Source: Mucidula mucida
Lineage: Eukaryota; Basidiomycota; Agaricomycetes; Agaricales; Physalacriaceae
DNA length: 64,000 nt
Assembly (NCBI GenBank): GCA_015501055.1
Contig: JADNYV010000090.1
Location: 1 to 64,000, forward strand
Direction of reading: 5' to 3'
The notes beneath the pieces were generated by a model. That model was given only the letters and a program-made list of their open reading frames with translations. It had not been told where the DNA came from and ran no database searches. The translations under genes and the position numbers were made by a program. The number at the start of each line of letters is the position of its first letter. Within the stretch, counting starts at the first letter, position 1. Below, one piece after another: positions 11,666-24,490 of this stretch.

Positions 11666-14090
11666 TAGGACTTTGCTCTCATTTTGATCGTAACATGGCC
11701 TGTTAAAGCCGAACCTAGGTCAGATTGAACGCGAAATTCAAAGCGAAAATTTGCACCTTTTTTTAGAAAAAAAAGGCGGGCCGGCGAGGCCAGTCAACGC
11801 CTGAGATGCACAGAACATCGTAGTTCCAAGACATTGCTCATTCGTGACTTGGGGAGTCCTATGGCGGAGGTGGCGAAGCCGCCTCGCTTGGTGGCGCCTA
11901 ACACAAAGCTACGATTTCAGGGATGGCAGGAAATGAAGGGGATAAACATACCGCATTTCTATGCGAAACAAAGATGAATGTGTTAGATGTCAAACATTTT
12001 GAATCAGCAAGATACACATGTCTTGCACCGAACGCGGTCTGGCAAAGACGCGGTAGCTGTCGTAGATCCACAGCACGATTTCCATGGCAACGAAATGAAT
12101 CTCCTTGAATTGAACATGCCTGTGGAGGCGGTGGGAATCAGCCTGGATTCTCCAATCAGCGCAAACATCAACACCGCCGCATGAGAAACACTTGCGATGT
12201 GAAGGAAAATTGGCGGAGAGACTACCACAGAATCAGCATGAAAGAGCGAGAAATCATGGTCGAGAAACTCACTTTCTCCCAACATTGAAGCCCGGCCGGC
12301 GAGGCCAACAACGCAGCTTGATATTCCACGAGCTTGATCTTTGCGTCGAAGACAGATTTACTGTTACACACGGCGCTGAAGGAGAAGACCCGTCGTGTCT
12401 GCAGAAAGTAAATTTCATGCTGGAAGGAGGTGATGGTAAACGACTAACCATCAAGTTGCCGTGTTTGGTCCAATGCAATTAACATCTTCTGTCTCCGCCC
12501 GTCATGTGGATTGTTCGTGTACCGTCCCCTCATAAATTCGGCTTCTTTCAACGCTATGGGTGTCTGTCGGTCGGTCCTTCTTTAGTCCTTCTCAAATTGC
12601 ATCACGCAGCCACGCACCTTGGACGGAATCTCGTCTTGATATGCTTTCCGATAATGCCCTCTCTGAATTCAACCTTGGTTCTTGACGAATTGAACACGAC
12701 TCCTTCTGTGAAACCTTTCAGATGTATGTATCTGGTATGACTCGGATAACGGAACATACCTTGTCGACACTCTCAGATCATCAGCAAATTCTAACCGCAG
12801 ATCTGGACAAATTGAGCGAGTACTTCGCCCCGGAGGCGCAATAGAACGTTTCCTGCCCAGCATTCTTGTCGACGTCTATATGGAACGCAAAATTGTCATG
12901 CGCATGGAACACTGGAGTTTGCTGTGCTCACCGACTACCAGAGACCGTACAACAGCGTTCTCATGTCGGACTTGGGGCGAATATCGACAGTAGTGATTCA
13001 GCGCATGAGCGTGGTGAAGGAAACGACGAGCATGCCATAGAAATTCCGGCTTTCTGGCTGAAACGATGTTGAGGCAAGTTCGTGCAGAGATCGAATCCAG
13101 GTCCCCGCCGGATGAAATTTTCCGTGTGTAAGATTGTCTGGGGCCTGATCGTTGCCTTGACTAACAATTTTTTCAGGCAGCCGTCTAAATCTTTCGTGGC
13201 GCACTCAATGGGATGGCTCACTTGAAAGACTCAAACTTGGTGTCAGTACAAGTGTAGGAGAAACCACGCATGGATATAGAGACAAGTCAGAATAGGCTGA
13301 GCTACTAAGGTACGTGCCGTCAGACTGCAATACTCGTTGCATCAGTTACCAAGCCTCCCTGCAGTTTACGGGATGGACGGCAATATGCTTGTTCTTATTC
13401 TTGCGCTACTGTACTCTGGGAACATGCTAGATTTATGCTATGTGTATCTACCGAATCCCAATGTCAATCCCCGTACAACTATACCACGGGAGTGAGGATT
13501 CGTTGCAAAGACGTGTTCGCCACATTATGCAGTTCTGATGCGTCGGAGCGCGCATGAGTCACTGTATCAGTAAATTCGGGCCCAGATGCCCGCCCACTAA
13601 ATCAAACCTTGACTGGTAATGCCTATAAAGGTCGACAAATTCTGGCTGAACTCCATCACCCACGTCCTTCTCGCCGTTATGCTGCCGTTATGCTCGACCT
13701 GTATTCTCGACCGTGTTCCCCTCGATGAAGTTGATTCATTCAACTCTGTCTTCCAGCACCAGTAGACGCGACTCTCTAGTGGTTCTGCCTCGGTTCGCAA
13801 GCTTAAGTGCTACGAATGCGTAGGCAGCACGGTACGTGGCAGTGACTCGCACGAAAATCATTCGCTAAACCTTCCACTCGTCCGTGTGTGCTGGGGCAAA
13901 CACCACAGCTGTGGCTGCCCAATACGGGGACTGCGCGAGCCAGGTATGGGAAACTTGGGGCCCGTGTGGCTTAAAGGGGTTGACCCTACCCAAAACCGAC
14001 CTTGCGCGCAGTTGGTGTTTGTCTGGTTTCCTGCCCGCCCTCCTTGGAGTAGCGCAATCAGCACCCGAGACTCTGTTTTTTTTGTGTGTT
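11666..14090. other. No gene seen (duplicated spacer)
   Basis: Counterpart of 721-3147, with the same lack of coding signal. Confidence 0.5.
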
Positions 14091-17000
14091 CTAGCGGCGA
14101 GACTCGACGCTGTACTCGCCAGCCCCAGCCCTGGGTAACGGAGCGCTCGCGGTTTGAATCTGGGCCGAGAAGCCCAAAGACCTTAGCAGGGCACCTTGAC
14201 AGTACCACCTACCAGCTAAAAAGTGCCCTTTAGCGAGACGTGCCTGTGCAATCAGTCGACTTGTCTCTCGCTTACACTCTTGTACAAAATCGTAGCCGTT
14301 CCCGCCGTGTAGTAGCAAAAAAATACATTTATTTGGACAGAGAACACTAGAGGCCAACACCGAACACTCCAGCCCAGCAACCATCAGGCTGTCGAATGCA
14401 AGCGGGTCGATTTGCTTCTGCAGCTTGATGCTTCCCGCGTCACCGCCGTCCGCCGCCAACGCCGCATGTGCATCGCCCTTGGCCGAGGTCTTGGGAAGAT
14501 GGCCGCGCCGGAAGACTAACACCTCGCCCTTGGACTTGGCCGAAGTAATCAGCTCCGTGGCGGTCATATAACAACCGCAGAAGAATATGATGAATGCAAT
14601 GATAATGCCCAAATTCCTAGTAACGCAGAGTCAGCAAATTAGGAACAGTCAAAAGACGACTGCATACCGCCACAAGTGCGACCGATAGTACTTGTAGGTC
14701 AGATTCAAGTAACGAGTCCCAGATACGACCGACGATCCGACTTCCGCACCGGCCGTTGAGCACACGCGATTCGCCAACGGCCTGCCATCGTATGTCGGGC
14801 CAGACGGTATAAACACTGAACACGGGAATTCCAGCCCATCGAATTCATTAACCATCAGACTTTCGAATGCATATCCAATCGGATCGAGATAGTTGATCCA
14901 CCGGAACCAAGGATGCATCCGTCGACGGGGATGGTGAAACCCGTATAGATAACCAACGCCAGGATGATAAGTGCTGCTGGCGCCATCGCCTGTGAGATCG
15001 TGCGAGAGAGCGCCCCAATGGTACGGAAGATCATCGACATCGCGAGGGTCGTGAGGAACGAGAAGAGGAGGAAGATGAAGAAGTGATCCACTTCGCGGCG
15101 GAGGTTGGCCATGAAGTAGAGGATGAGATTAAACATGATGGCGTTGAGTATCTTGTATGGCATGTCGGTGATCATGGACGCTATGGCTTCCGAGAAAGGG
15201 TGGTAGAATGCCATGCGCGTATGCTTCTCGACGATAGGCCGCTGCTCGTACAATGAAAGAATCTGTACAAGCGTCAAAGATCATATCACCCAAACTGTGG
15301 ACTTGGACTAACCTCGAGGATACTGCTAAATCCGTTCATGAGGATGGCGAAGAACAGGAGTGCACTGCGGCTGTAGAAACTGCTGGTATCTGCCGGTAGG
15401 TTGTAGAAGACGCTGGAAATGATAAGCGCCATAACGAGATTGCCGAAGAGAGCGGTGAAGAAGAGGGTCATGTCGCCTCTTAATCGCTGGAAACCGCGCG
15501 TCAAACAAAGGCGAACTTGCATCGGCGTCGAGATGGTGTAAGGAGACTTGGAACGCCTAAACGGGATTAAGGACCAAGCGAATGATAAGCAAAAAAAGTG
15601 ACACTTACATGCCCTTTGCCTGATCTTCCTTCCTCGATGCACGGAACTTGGCTAGCTCATCACCCCCGACAGGGAACTCGCGGTCAAAGTCGTCAATCTG
15701 CTGCAACAAGCGCTTGCGATCCTCGCTCTCCTTCCAAGCCTTGGCAAATTCGTCCGGCGTACGAGGAACCTTGGCTTCAAAGCCCGGACGAATCTGACGC
15801 TCGGCGGGACTGGTGAGCGAAGTGAGAAAGTCGGCCGTAGTCTGGCGCGGCGGACAGTCGAAACCCATATCCACAAAGAACTTTTTAGCCTCGTTGACAG
15901 GTCCAAAGTAGATCTGGCGCCCTTCGTAGAGCAGGACAGCCTTGTCGAAAATCTAGAGACGCATTAGAAAACATGAACGAGAGATTGCAATGAACTCACA
16001 TCGTAAATGTCTTGGGACGCCTGGTAGATGGCTACCACAGCAGCGGAGCTCATGTAGTTTGTGGACATACGGATTGTCTTGACGAACTCGAGGGCAGTCG
16101 CGCTGTCCAAACCACGCGTTGAGTTGTCCCAGCACTGCAGGGGGCTCCCGCTCAGCGCTGCCTCGGCGATACTGACCCGCTTCCTCTCGCCGCCAGATAC
16201 ACCACGCACAAAGTCGTTGCCAACCTTGGTGTTGACGGTGTGGCTCAACCCGAAGACGGCCATAACGACATCGCGCATGTGGTCGGCGAACATGTCGCGG
16301 GTAACGCCAGGAAGACGGGTACGAGGAGTACGGGCACGAGCGGCAAACGTAAGAGTCTGGCCAACAGTGAGGTTGGGAAAGTGAACATCGGTCTCGGCGT
16401 TGTAGATAACTTCGCCGCGGAAATCCTTGTGCATGGTCTCGAGAGGGATGCCTAGATGATTGATCAGAGACTGTATCGTCGATGATACAGAAGACATACC
16501 TTGATAGTTGATGTGCGCGTCTTGCTCGACGTAAAACCCGTGTGTCTCACCGGCTATTGACTTGAGCAGAGTCGTGCACCCACTGCAAAAGGATCAGATA
16601 TAATTCTAGTAAACCCAAGTTTTACACGCACCTTCCAGGACGCCCAAGGACAACCAACATCTCGCCTGCCTTGACAAGGCCTTCAAAGTCACGCAAGATA
16701 TCGATGCGACGACCATGATTCCCGACTAAGCTGCCAAACATCCCAGGAATATCGAGTAGGACGCCGCCAACCGTCTTTTGATGGTCGGTCGCTTTCCCAT
16801 AACCAAAGACGTTCAAGCCGCGGTAGGCGATACCGGCGGTGCGCCGGGGTCGGTCGAGATCGCGTTTTCCGAGACTAAGGAGATGGCGGATCCACAAGTG
16901 GTAGTCAAACTTGCCCGAGTTGGGATCAAGGCGAGGATCTGTGCTGCCCTCGAAAGGGTTGTCGCCCTCGGAGAGGCCCTGACGTGCGAGGGACGCGTTG

Positions 17001-17140
17001 GTGACTGTGCGTGCAAGTTGTACGACTTCCTCCTGGGCCTCCGCATCGATAGAGTCAAAGGCAGTGCGAGTGGAGGAGCGGTCGTGCTCGTAGACGGGAG
17101 CAACGTCTTTCTCTGCAGAGGACGGATCGTGGATGCTCAT
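14091..17140 (-). CDS. Half-size PDR/ABCG-type ABC transporter, copy B (one frameshift)
   Basis: Seven minus-strand exons fit: 17140-16632, 16582-16500, 16451-16000, 15952-15609, 15556-15313, 15262-14668, 14616-14091. They give 2753 nt, one base short of 918 codons. The missing base lies near 14918, where copy A reads through, so this is a single frameshift or sequence error. N-terminal PDR region, then Walker A GRPGSGCT (about 166-173), signature [10 protein letters not shown] (about 282), Walker [17 protein letters not shown] (about 302) and one six-segment membrane domain. Full fungal PDR pumps have two such halves in about 1400-1500 residues. Here the protein passes from the first membrane domain's tail (...LQKQ) into [18 protein letters not shown], a shortened copy of the loop after that same kind of segment. 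The second half seems to have been removed by internal recombination. Expected role: export of hydrophobic compounds at the plasma membrane, if active as a dimer. Confidence 0.75.
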
Positions 17141-17530
17141 GATGGATTAAGGGAGGGGGGAGAATGTAATACAGAGTTGAGCGGTCGAGGGCCATAATAT
17201 ATCAAGGACGACTTGTCCGGTTGACTGTCCCAGAAAACATAATGGCTGGGTCCTTTTTCCGTCGACGTCACCGGAGCTTTTCTTCCGCTGATAAATCCCG
17301 GAGAGTTCCTCCGTACACGAATGTACGGCACCTTCCAAGTCTCGCAAAGGCGTAGTTTCAGGCGCCGTCCGCGACGGATGTAGGTGAAGAAAGACAACGT
17401 ACAGGAGGGAACATGAAGGTAGGTGGCAAGCCAGGGAATCAAGCCTATCACGTCATGAGAAAATCAGGAGCCTTCTACTTTTGGATAGTCGATCTTCGAA
17501 GCCTCGACTCATGCGTCATGACCAACGAAT

Positions 17531-18320
17531 TAACATTCATGAAGACTACCCGCCACCGCGGAAAGCCCAGAGACTTGACAAATCTCCGAAAAGTAGCACA
17601 GATGTTACTATCATTGACACATATCCACTATCACCGAATCTGGGCATCCCCGCCCATGTTTCTGTCAGGCGAAGTCTAAACAAACAGACCCGACTCATCA
17701 GTACAGCCCGTCCGTTCTGGCATCGCCCACCGATCCAATCAGATATTACACGTGTCCAAGGCAACCATGTTGATGAGCATATACAGCCTTTGAAGTAGAT
17801 GCACTTGCCTCCTCGTCGCAGCGTGAAAAGAACTTGCGCGCCTACGCCTGATTTCCGGATGATCTTTGGAATCTATCAGGGCGGAGCCATTTCATGTATC
17901 GGTCCATGCCTGATCCCACAGATGCCTCTACTTTATCGTCCACGCAAGGTCTTCAATCGAAAATACTTAGATTTTGTTTCTCGTGGCGTAGCTTTTCTCA
18001 TAATCTTTTCTTATTCAACGACTACCTGTTGTGCCTCGTACAGATGTCTACTACGGCAGGATACTACGAAGGAGATTAGCCTCGAAAGCTCCCTCGGCTT
18101 CGCGACTGCTCCTGGTTCTTTTGGTACGATTGAGGACTTCACAATGTAAGTAATCAAGGAACGACTACAAGACACGTCGCAATTTCTTGAGATTGATACA
18201 GTACCCCTTCGGCTCATCTTCTGTACCACCAAGTCACGCTACTGGTAATGTGTATCGTGAGAACAGTGGCGGCATCAACCATCATCACGGCATCATCAAC
18301 ACTCTTTCGTTTCCTCTCCC
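17531..18320. other. Intergenic, no gene seen
   Basis: Short frames only. The last 60 bases before 18321 are C/T-rich, as expected of a fungal leader for the next gene. Confidence 0.5.
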
Positions 18321-19569
18321 ATGCCAAAATACGGTTACTTCCAACCCAGCGACGACTTTACCCGCATATTCTATCCAACGTCAAAAGGAAACGCTCTTTG
18401 GGAGCCATCCCCACGGATGGCACTCAGGCGGGACGGCACGATTGGGGACGGCTACTGGCCCAAAGGGATGCTCATAGGCGACCTAATCTTACGCTCCCCG
18501 CAAGGGTACGTTAGCTATCTCTGGAATGTCACTCTTCCGTCAGACGATCCACGCAACATTCGTGGACCGCGTGGTTTCCAGCATTTGGTTCTGGACGCGG
18601 CTACGGATATTAGCGTTAATCCTGAACGCTTTCCTCCATGCAGCATTTTTGGGGCGACCAACGACTGCAGTGAGCCTTTCATCACCGAACAGCTGTGCGT
18701 GTTATACCACCGTAGACGCGCGTCTCTTGTACTTATATGCCGATTATTCAGAGACGCGCCCCACAAGCTGAGAGTCACAAGCACGGCAAGTGAGGGCGCT
18801 ATATTCGCTCTCCCTTTAGGAGGCGCCTCCTACGAATGTACTCCTTCGGGATTACTCAAGTTACGCGACTTTGCGCTTCAGCACGGCGTCCACTGGCATG
18901 AGTACGTATCTGGCGGACTTGGGTACGATTGGACAAACGGGCTCATGTGCCTCGTCACTGGGTGCGAAAAGACGCGTTACTGGGCCTCTGCGTTCTATAT
19001 GAAAAACAGCGCCGGCATGGAAGACTTCTCCATAGACATTGATATGACGGTTTCTGGAGATTCACAAGTATTCCGCCGGAATGATGCTTTTCAGGGGAAT
19101 GTGCGGTCGCATCAGGAAGGCGAAGACGATAGTAGAGAGACTACCGTTGACCGGCACTGTCTAGCGTTTCGCGCATTTCATATATCCTTGAAGCCGTCGC
19201 TGTTCTTGGACCTTCCGTATGTGAAGAAGATGTATGAAAAGCCTTCGAATAGGTTTTCATTTCTTCCACCGGCGTTTCAGCCTCCAGTTAAGTCTTATGA
19301 GCAACGATTTCCGGTATGTAATCGACGGCGTTTATTTCAAAGCGCTTATCCGTGTTGTTTAGACTTTTCATCCTTCATTGGCGATAAATCAGCTTATCCA
19401 CCAATCAGTTTGTGCTTTGCCAATCCCGCTTCGTTGGTTGTTGAACGTTTAACAGGCTCCGAAACTCGTGATTGTTCTCGTACACGACAATGATATAACG
19501 ACGACCTTGGAACTGGTGAGTCAATTGCACGCCACAGCTGCCGCACTGCCAAACACGCTGTCAGAATAA
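18321..19569 (+). CDS. Conserved agaricomycete protein of unknown function
   Basis: Three exons (18321-19313, 19363-19407, 19456-19569), all in phase 0, give 383 residues. Introns are 49 and 48 bp with GT-AG ends. The protein contains stretches I associate with a large agaricomycete family of unknown function: GDLILRSPQGYV near the N-terminus, FALPLGGASYEC, LRDFALQHGVHWHEYVSGGL and LVTGCEKTRYWASAFY in the middle, and HPSLAINQLI with LVIVLVHDNDITT at the C-terminus. There is no signal peptide or membrane segment. Members of this family are often numerous per genome; no reaction is known to me. The start is the first ATG after a pyrimidine-rich leader. Confidence 0.7.
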
Positions 19570-21441
19570 CAACCAACTACCTACCGTGCGGGAACTTTCA
19601 TATCGAATGACTTTGAGCACAGTCGTCGCATGTACTTCAGGTGAATTCGGCATCTTCTTCGATGTATTATCTTCTTCGATTTATTTACGGGAAACTGACG
19701 CGCTTTCTAGCTAATAGCGCGTACCTCATTAATCGTTCAGAGTACGATCCTGGATTCATGGGGCGGTTGTTCGGTTTACTTCGGAAACCACTTGCTTCCC
19801 TCGGCATTTTATGCTTTGCTGTGGTTAACGTGTAATTCAGGACAAATAGAGCGGCTGCATAGGACTGAACTCGCTGAGGACGGATGGCAGATAAAGCTTG
19901 AACCGTTCAGTTCACGCGTACTACTCTCTGGAAGGGGGCTGCCTATCTAGTGAATGGGATGTGGCTGAATTCGACATGCAAACGAGGTTCTGGCTAACGC
20001 ATGCGCAGATGCCGACGGCCATCTTCGGCCGAATTGGAAGCTGCAGACAATTATACACAAATAACTCTGCCGAATACAAATACCGATTTTTTTTTCGTTG
20101 TCTTCTTGCTTTCGCTCCACGACATCAATACATCCACTTTACTTTTCTTCCTCAACTGTGCTATATCGTTTTCTTTTTTCTGATGGCCACTTTCTGCCCG
20201 GACAGTTCTGAGCCCCGCGCTCCTACACTGATCTGGTTCTGGTGATGCGCCTATATTTACGATTTATTCTGGCGTCTAATCAACGCGCGGATGGAGTCGG
20301 ATTGAGAAGATGCCCCTCCGCTTGGTTGGGCTGTCTGTTATCGCCTCCTACATATGTAGCGTTTCGTGTACTTGGTAGCAATGCATTGTAGCACCTGTTT
20401 TTGTCTATTTTTTTTTTGTCTATTACTCGGCCATGAGACAGAACGCGAAGTGTCGCGTCCCAACTATAAGTTGTGGCGTCGGGTGCGGACAACGGTAGAG
20501 ATTGCCACTAGTCGATCAGAATAGACGAGCCTTTCGCTAAGGCTTAACTGCGCTCTAAACCGACTCGTAAATGTTTCTCATCTGCATGGTCGCTGCGGCT
20601 GCATGATGTCCGTCAGTGTTGGTGTCGGAAACCGAGGTACTCAGACTGAAAACTTTAGAGATCGAGGAAATAAGTCATTGGTTATACTTTGAGGACGTAT
20701 CAGCGCCTCTAAGCTGGGATTATGTGCGCTACAATCAGTAAGTGTCGATGCTAATCCCGGCATGGAGAAATGGACTGAGTCAAAGTACTGCGGGCGTGAT
20801 GGAGGGACGTTGACAGCGGGAGAAGCGTACGACAACTGGTAGGATAGACGCGGTGATGTTGTTGGTATCAACGCGACATGCTTCTCATGCAGACGTCCAA
20901 TTCACTCGTTGTTAGATAGTGTAAGGTGTGAAGTAACGACAGCGCTTCAGCAAAAGGCACGGCGATGGGATAGGTAGTTCAGGCAGGGAAGGCGCCAAAG
21001 GAGCCGAAGGCCAAGGAAAGAAGGCGGGAAGACACCTGGAGGCGAAGCACATCAAGCGAATTCATTATACTCCCATCGCCACCCTTCGCGTGAGATCCAG
21101 TCCAGCGAAAGTCGAATCTTGATCATATAATACACAGAGCCAAACAAGGCTTGACAATAACCAACACGAACGAGGTGCTCCTTTACATCTTGCTCTGATC
21201 TTTCTCTTGTAACGATCCTCTATCTGCATTAAACCCGGAGCCGTCATCGCGCGTTTCCTTTCGCGCCAATCAACTTATGGCATTCCACTGAAGGCGGTGC
21301 ACTGATCAGCATCAATGGCATGTGGCACGGATGCTTGTTCTCACCGGTGCATCTAGCCACGTCCTCCACAACCCCCTCTCACACTGTAAATAAGAGCTCC
21401 CTCATTTTGATATCGAATCTATACGCCCGCCCGCAGGATGC
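19570..21441. other. Intergenic, no gene seen
   Basis: Short unsupported frames; T-rich tracts near 20085 and 20410. An acceptor-like CGCCCGCAG lies just before 21436, so a further 5' exon of the next gene is possible within the last few hundred bases. Confidence 0.45.
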
Positions 21442-24400
21442 ATGGACTGGTCTCGCCTCTCTGCCGATGATCCCCGCGAATTCGTGGCACAGCAAATACT
21501 ACAGCTGTTATGGACCACCGATAGCCCGTGGAAGACCATTGATTCCGTCAAGCCTGATGTCGCTTTGATAGTGATAGATGTTTTACAAACTGTTCGTGTT
21601 TCTTCCTTCCCAGTTTGGTTTGCTTCTCATACCGGGATAGGAATTGGATGCTGGACCGTCCAATGAGCGATATCGGACGACATGCATGAAATGTCTGCGC
21701 GTTTTGGGAAAGCATCACGATATCGTACCGACTTCGTTCTTTTGCCGGAATGTGAGGCGTGACGGAGCCTTTCCTGTCTCGGGTGGAGGATTTGCGGTTA
21801 GTGCTGTTTGCTGTATTCAGATTCCGGCTGATAAATAGCGCTTTAGGATATTTGGAAAGGGACCATGGAGGAAAAACCCGTTTGTCTCAAGGTTTTGAGG
21901 CTCTTCTTAACGGGCAGCGCGAGAGAAGAACTGTTAAAGGTGCGCCTGTAGTGCGATTATCTGGGACAGACTGATCTTATCTACCCCAAGGATTTCTGTC
22001 ACGAAGCATTGGTCTGGAGGCAGCTTCGCCATCCGAATGTTCTCCCTTTTCTAGGAGTTACCCTCACTTTGTGCGCGCCTAGTTTCTGCTTGATATCGCC
22101 ATGGATGGAAAACGGGAACATAATATCATTTCTCCAGCGATATCCGTCGCACGACCGCCTAAAAGCAGTGCGTACTCCCCACAGTTTTGTCATAGATTAC
22201 CTGACACTGCTAGATCTGTGAAATCGCTCAAGGCATTCGGTACTTGCACGAGCTAGATCCCCAGATTGTCCATGGAGACATCAGAGGCGTACGCGGCTAC
22301 CATGACTATACACGGGTTGTGAAGCTTATATTATTCTAGGCGAACATTCTCGTCAACAACGAACTGCGCTGCTGTCTAGCGGACTTTGGTCTTAGCCTCG
22401 TCGCTGAATCCCAGACACCAGCTAGTTCCGCGATGGTACTGCGTGGCTCTATCCGGTGGCTTCCACCTGAGATGATGGATTATTCGCTCTTTGATCACTC
22501 ACGTGTCGCGGCGAAGGACATATACTCCTTCGGGTGCACCATTATCGAGGCACGTCGTCTATATCTTTCATCATGGGGCATACGTTTAATTCGTCGTAGA
22601 TATACACGGGAAAGGCTCCGTTTTGGCATATCAGAAGTGACGCGGCGCTCATTAATGAAGTATTAACTCTCAAGAACAAGCCGCCTCGACCATCGGCAGA
22701 CGAGCTTCCTTCGGATGAGCTGTGGGCATTGATTGAATCGTGCCTTTCTTCATCTCCAAAGGATCGCCCAACTGCGACCACCGTACTTGGACAGCTTCGG
22801 ATAATGAATGGATTCTGTTCGACATGTCCAGATGATTCACCTGGCCCTTACGTCTACCAGCGAGTGCTCGCTACCCCATCAGCGGATGCAGCTACACCAT
22901 CTGGACAAGTGCCAATGTCTTCGGCGGACCTCGTCATCATCCGGGTTGATAAACCCCTCGTCGGGAACAGCACGTCACGACGACCATCGCTGACGTTGAA
23001 CACAAGAAACCTTGTTCCCTCCAATAACTCCTCTCCGGACTCTTCCACGGCTTCGAGTACCTCTCATGGGCGTCTTTCGGATTCCACCAGCCGACTTCGA
23101 CCCAAGGGACCGCGTAGTCCTTCTACTGCCGGTGGAAATATATCACCCGACTCGGCTCAAAGTGAACATGGACCGACCCATACCAAGTTTGCGGTCACGC
23201 CACCTACTCCGATGGATAACATCGCGCCTCTCTTATCACCCGTCACACCTCTTTGCATCAAAAAGCGTGTCGACACTACACGTCTTTTGCCTCCCAAGAC
23301 ATCATCAAAGAACAGACAAGCCATCAACGGCCTGTTCAAAGCCTGGGCGAGCAAGCCGGGCGACGTCGTAGTCAAGAGTCTCCCAAAACCAGTGTTTCGT
23401 ACGCTCCTTTCTATTACTTTGTTATGCACTTGTGTTTATGTTTGTCAAAAGCTCCTTTCAAATGGGTACGAGGTGTTCCCATCGCGGTCGGCGCCTATAG
23501 CCAGATATCCTTTGCTTTGAACGCGGCCGTGGGCGAGGTCATGGTCGTCAAGCAGGTGGAAATACCCGCGAACAGGGAGCAGTCGCTGCATCATCGTGCG
23601 TCGCGCATGATCAAGCACATGTACGAGATGCTCAAAGACTTGAAATATCCAAATGTCGTGCGGTGCTTGGGTCTTGAGTTGAATACTTCCGGAGCGAGCT
23701 TGTCAGTCTTTCCATGTGCCATTCCTCATACTTTCTCTAACGCCTCTTAGATTTCTCGAATACGTTCCTGGAGCGACTATCCACGACCTCGTGAAGAAGC
23801 ACGGAACATTCGGCGATACCGAACTGACCAAGTTCTTCCTGGGACACGTCGTCGATGGCATTGCGTTTCTGCATTCCCAGGGTGTTATTCATAGGGTACA
23901 TGTCACCATGCTCCTCCGTCCCATTCCTTCTCTGATCCCATGCATAGGATCTTAAAGCCGAGAACGTGCTTGTCGAGGAGAATGGTCGATGCAAGATCAC
24001 ATGTTTTGGCGTCTCGAAGCGCATCGATGATTTGGGGGCGCGCACGAAGACACCGGTCCATGGGAGTGTGTTCTGGATGGCGCCCGAGGCGATGAGCCTG
24101 GAACGGCAGCATGGGGCGGGTGTCAAGGTCGATGTATGGAGTATTGGATGCATTGCGTGTGAGATGTGGGCGGGAATAGACTCGGAGCATGATCTGCCAG
24201 ACGTCGAGGTACTTTGGGACGTTTCAATTGCATTGCACCTTTCACTGATCTGACATCTGTAGCCTGAGGATTGGTATCAAGTCCTTCCTGCGGAGGGGAT
24301 TTCTGAATTGGCAGAGGATTTTGGCAAAAGATGCTTCGTCGTGTGAGTTGCTGGTCTGTCGGAGCTTGGTTTTCAGTGTTTTCATATCTCTTTTAGTGAT

Positions 24401-24490
24401 CCGCAGCGGCGAGCGTCTGCTGCTGAGCTGCAACGTCATGAGTATTTGGATGTAGATCCTTCCTGGACATACCCCGGATTCAGTTCATAA
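21442..24490 (+). CDS. Two-kinase fusion: TKL kinase plus MAPKKK-like pseudokinase
   Basis: Twelve exons sum to 2490 nt (829 residues): 21442-21591, 21641-21796, 21847-21939, 21991-22167, 22214-22288, 22340-22549, 22600-23398, 23452-23701, 23751-23895, 23948-24208, 24263-24342, 24397-24490. First kinase (about 98-375): catalytic Lys in VCLK (117), HGD (212-214) in place of HRD, DFG (232-234), PPE. It is of the TKL group common in agaricomycetes. A Ser/Pro-rich linker follows (about 390-550). Second domain (about 557-825) resembles BCK1/Ste11-type MAPKKKs (LEYVPGATIHDLVKKHG, SVFWMAPEAM). It keeps VVKQ Lys (587) and HRD (684-686), but its glycine loop is altered (AVGAYSQ) and DFG is CFG (704-706), so it probably cannot bind metal normally. 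The joining intron at 23399 (GTACGC...AAAAG) links the frames and no promoter space separates them. Intron 22550-22599 starts with GC. An upstream first exon is possible. Confidence 0.8.

Larger units (their letters stand above)
10944..17530. repeat. Segmental tandem duplication, copy B
   Basis: Second copy of the block that begins the window. The first 3.27 kb (10944-14210) matches copy A without visible change; the transporter part (14211-17200) is diverged by substitutions and indels. Similarity continues weakly past the transporter start, as shared TA-rich and CTTCTACTTT-containing segments, to about 17530. This copy holds the better preserved ABC transporter. Confidence 0.9.
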
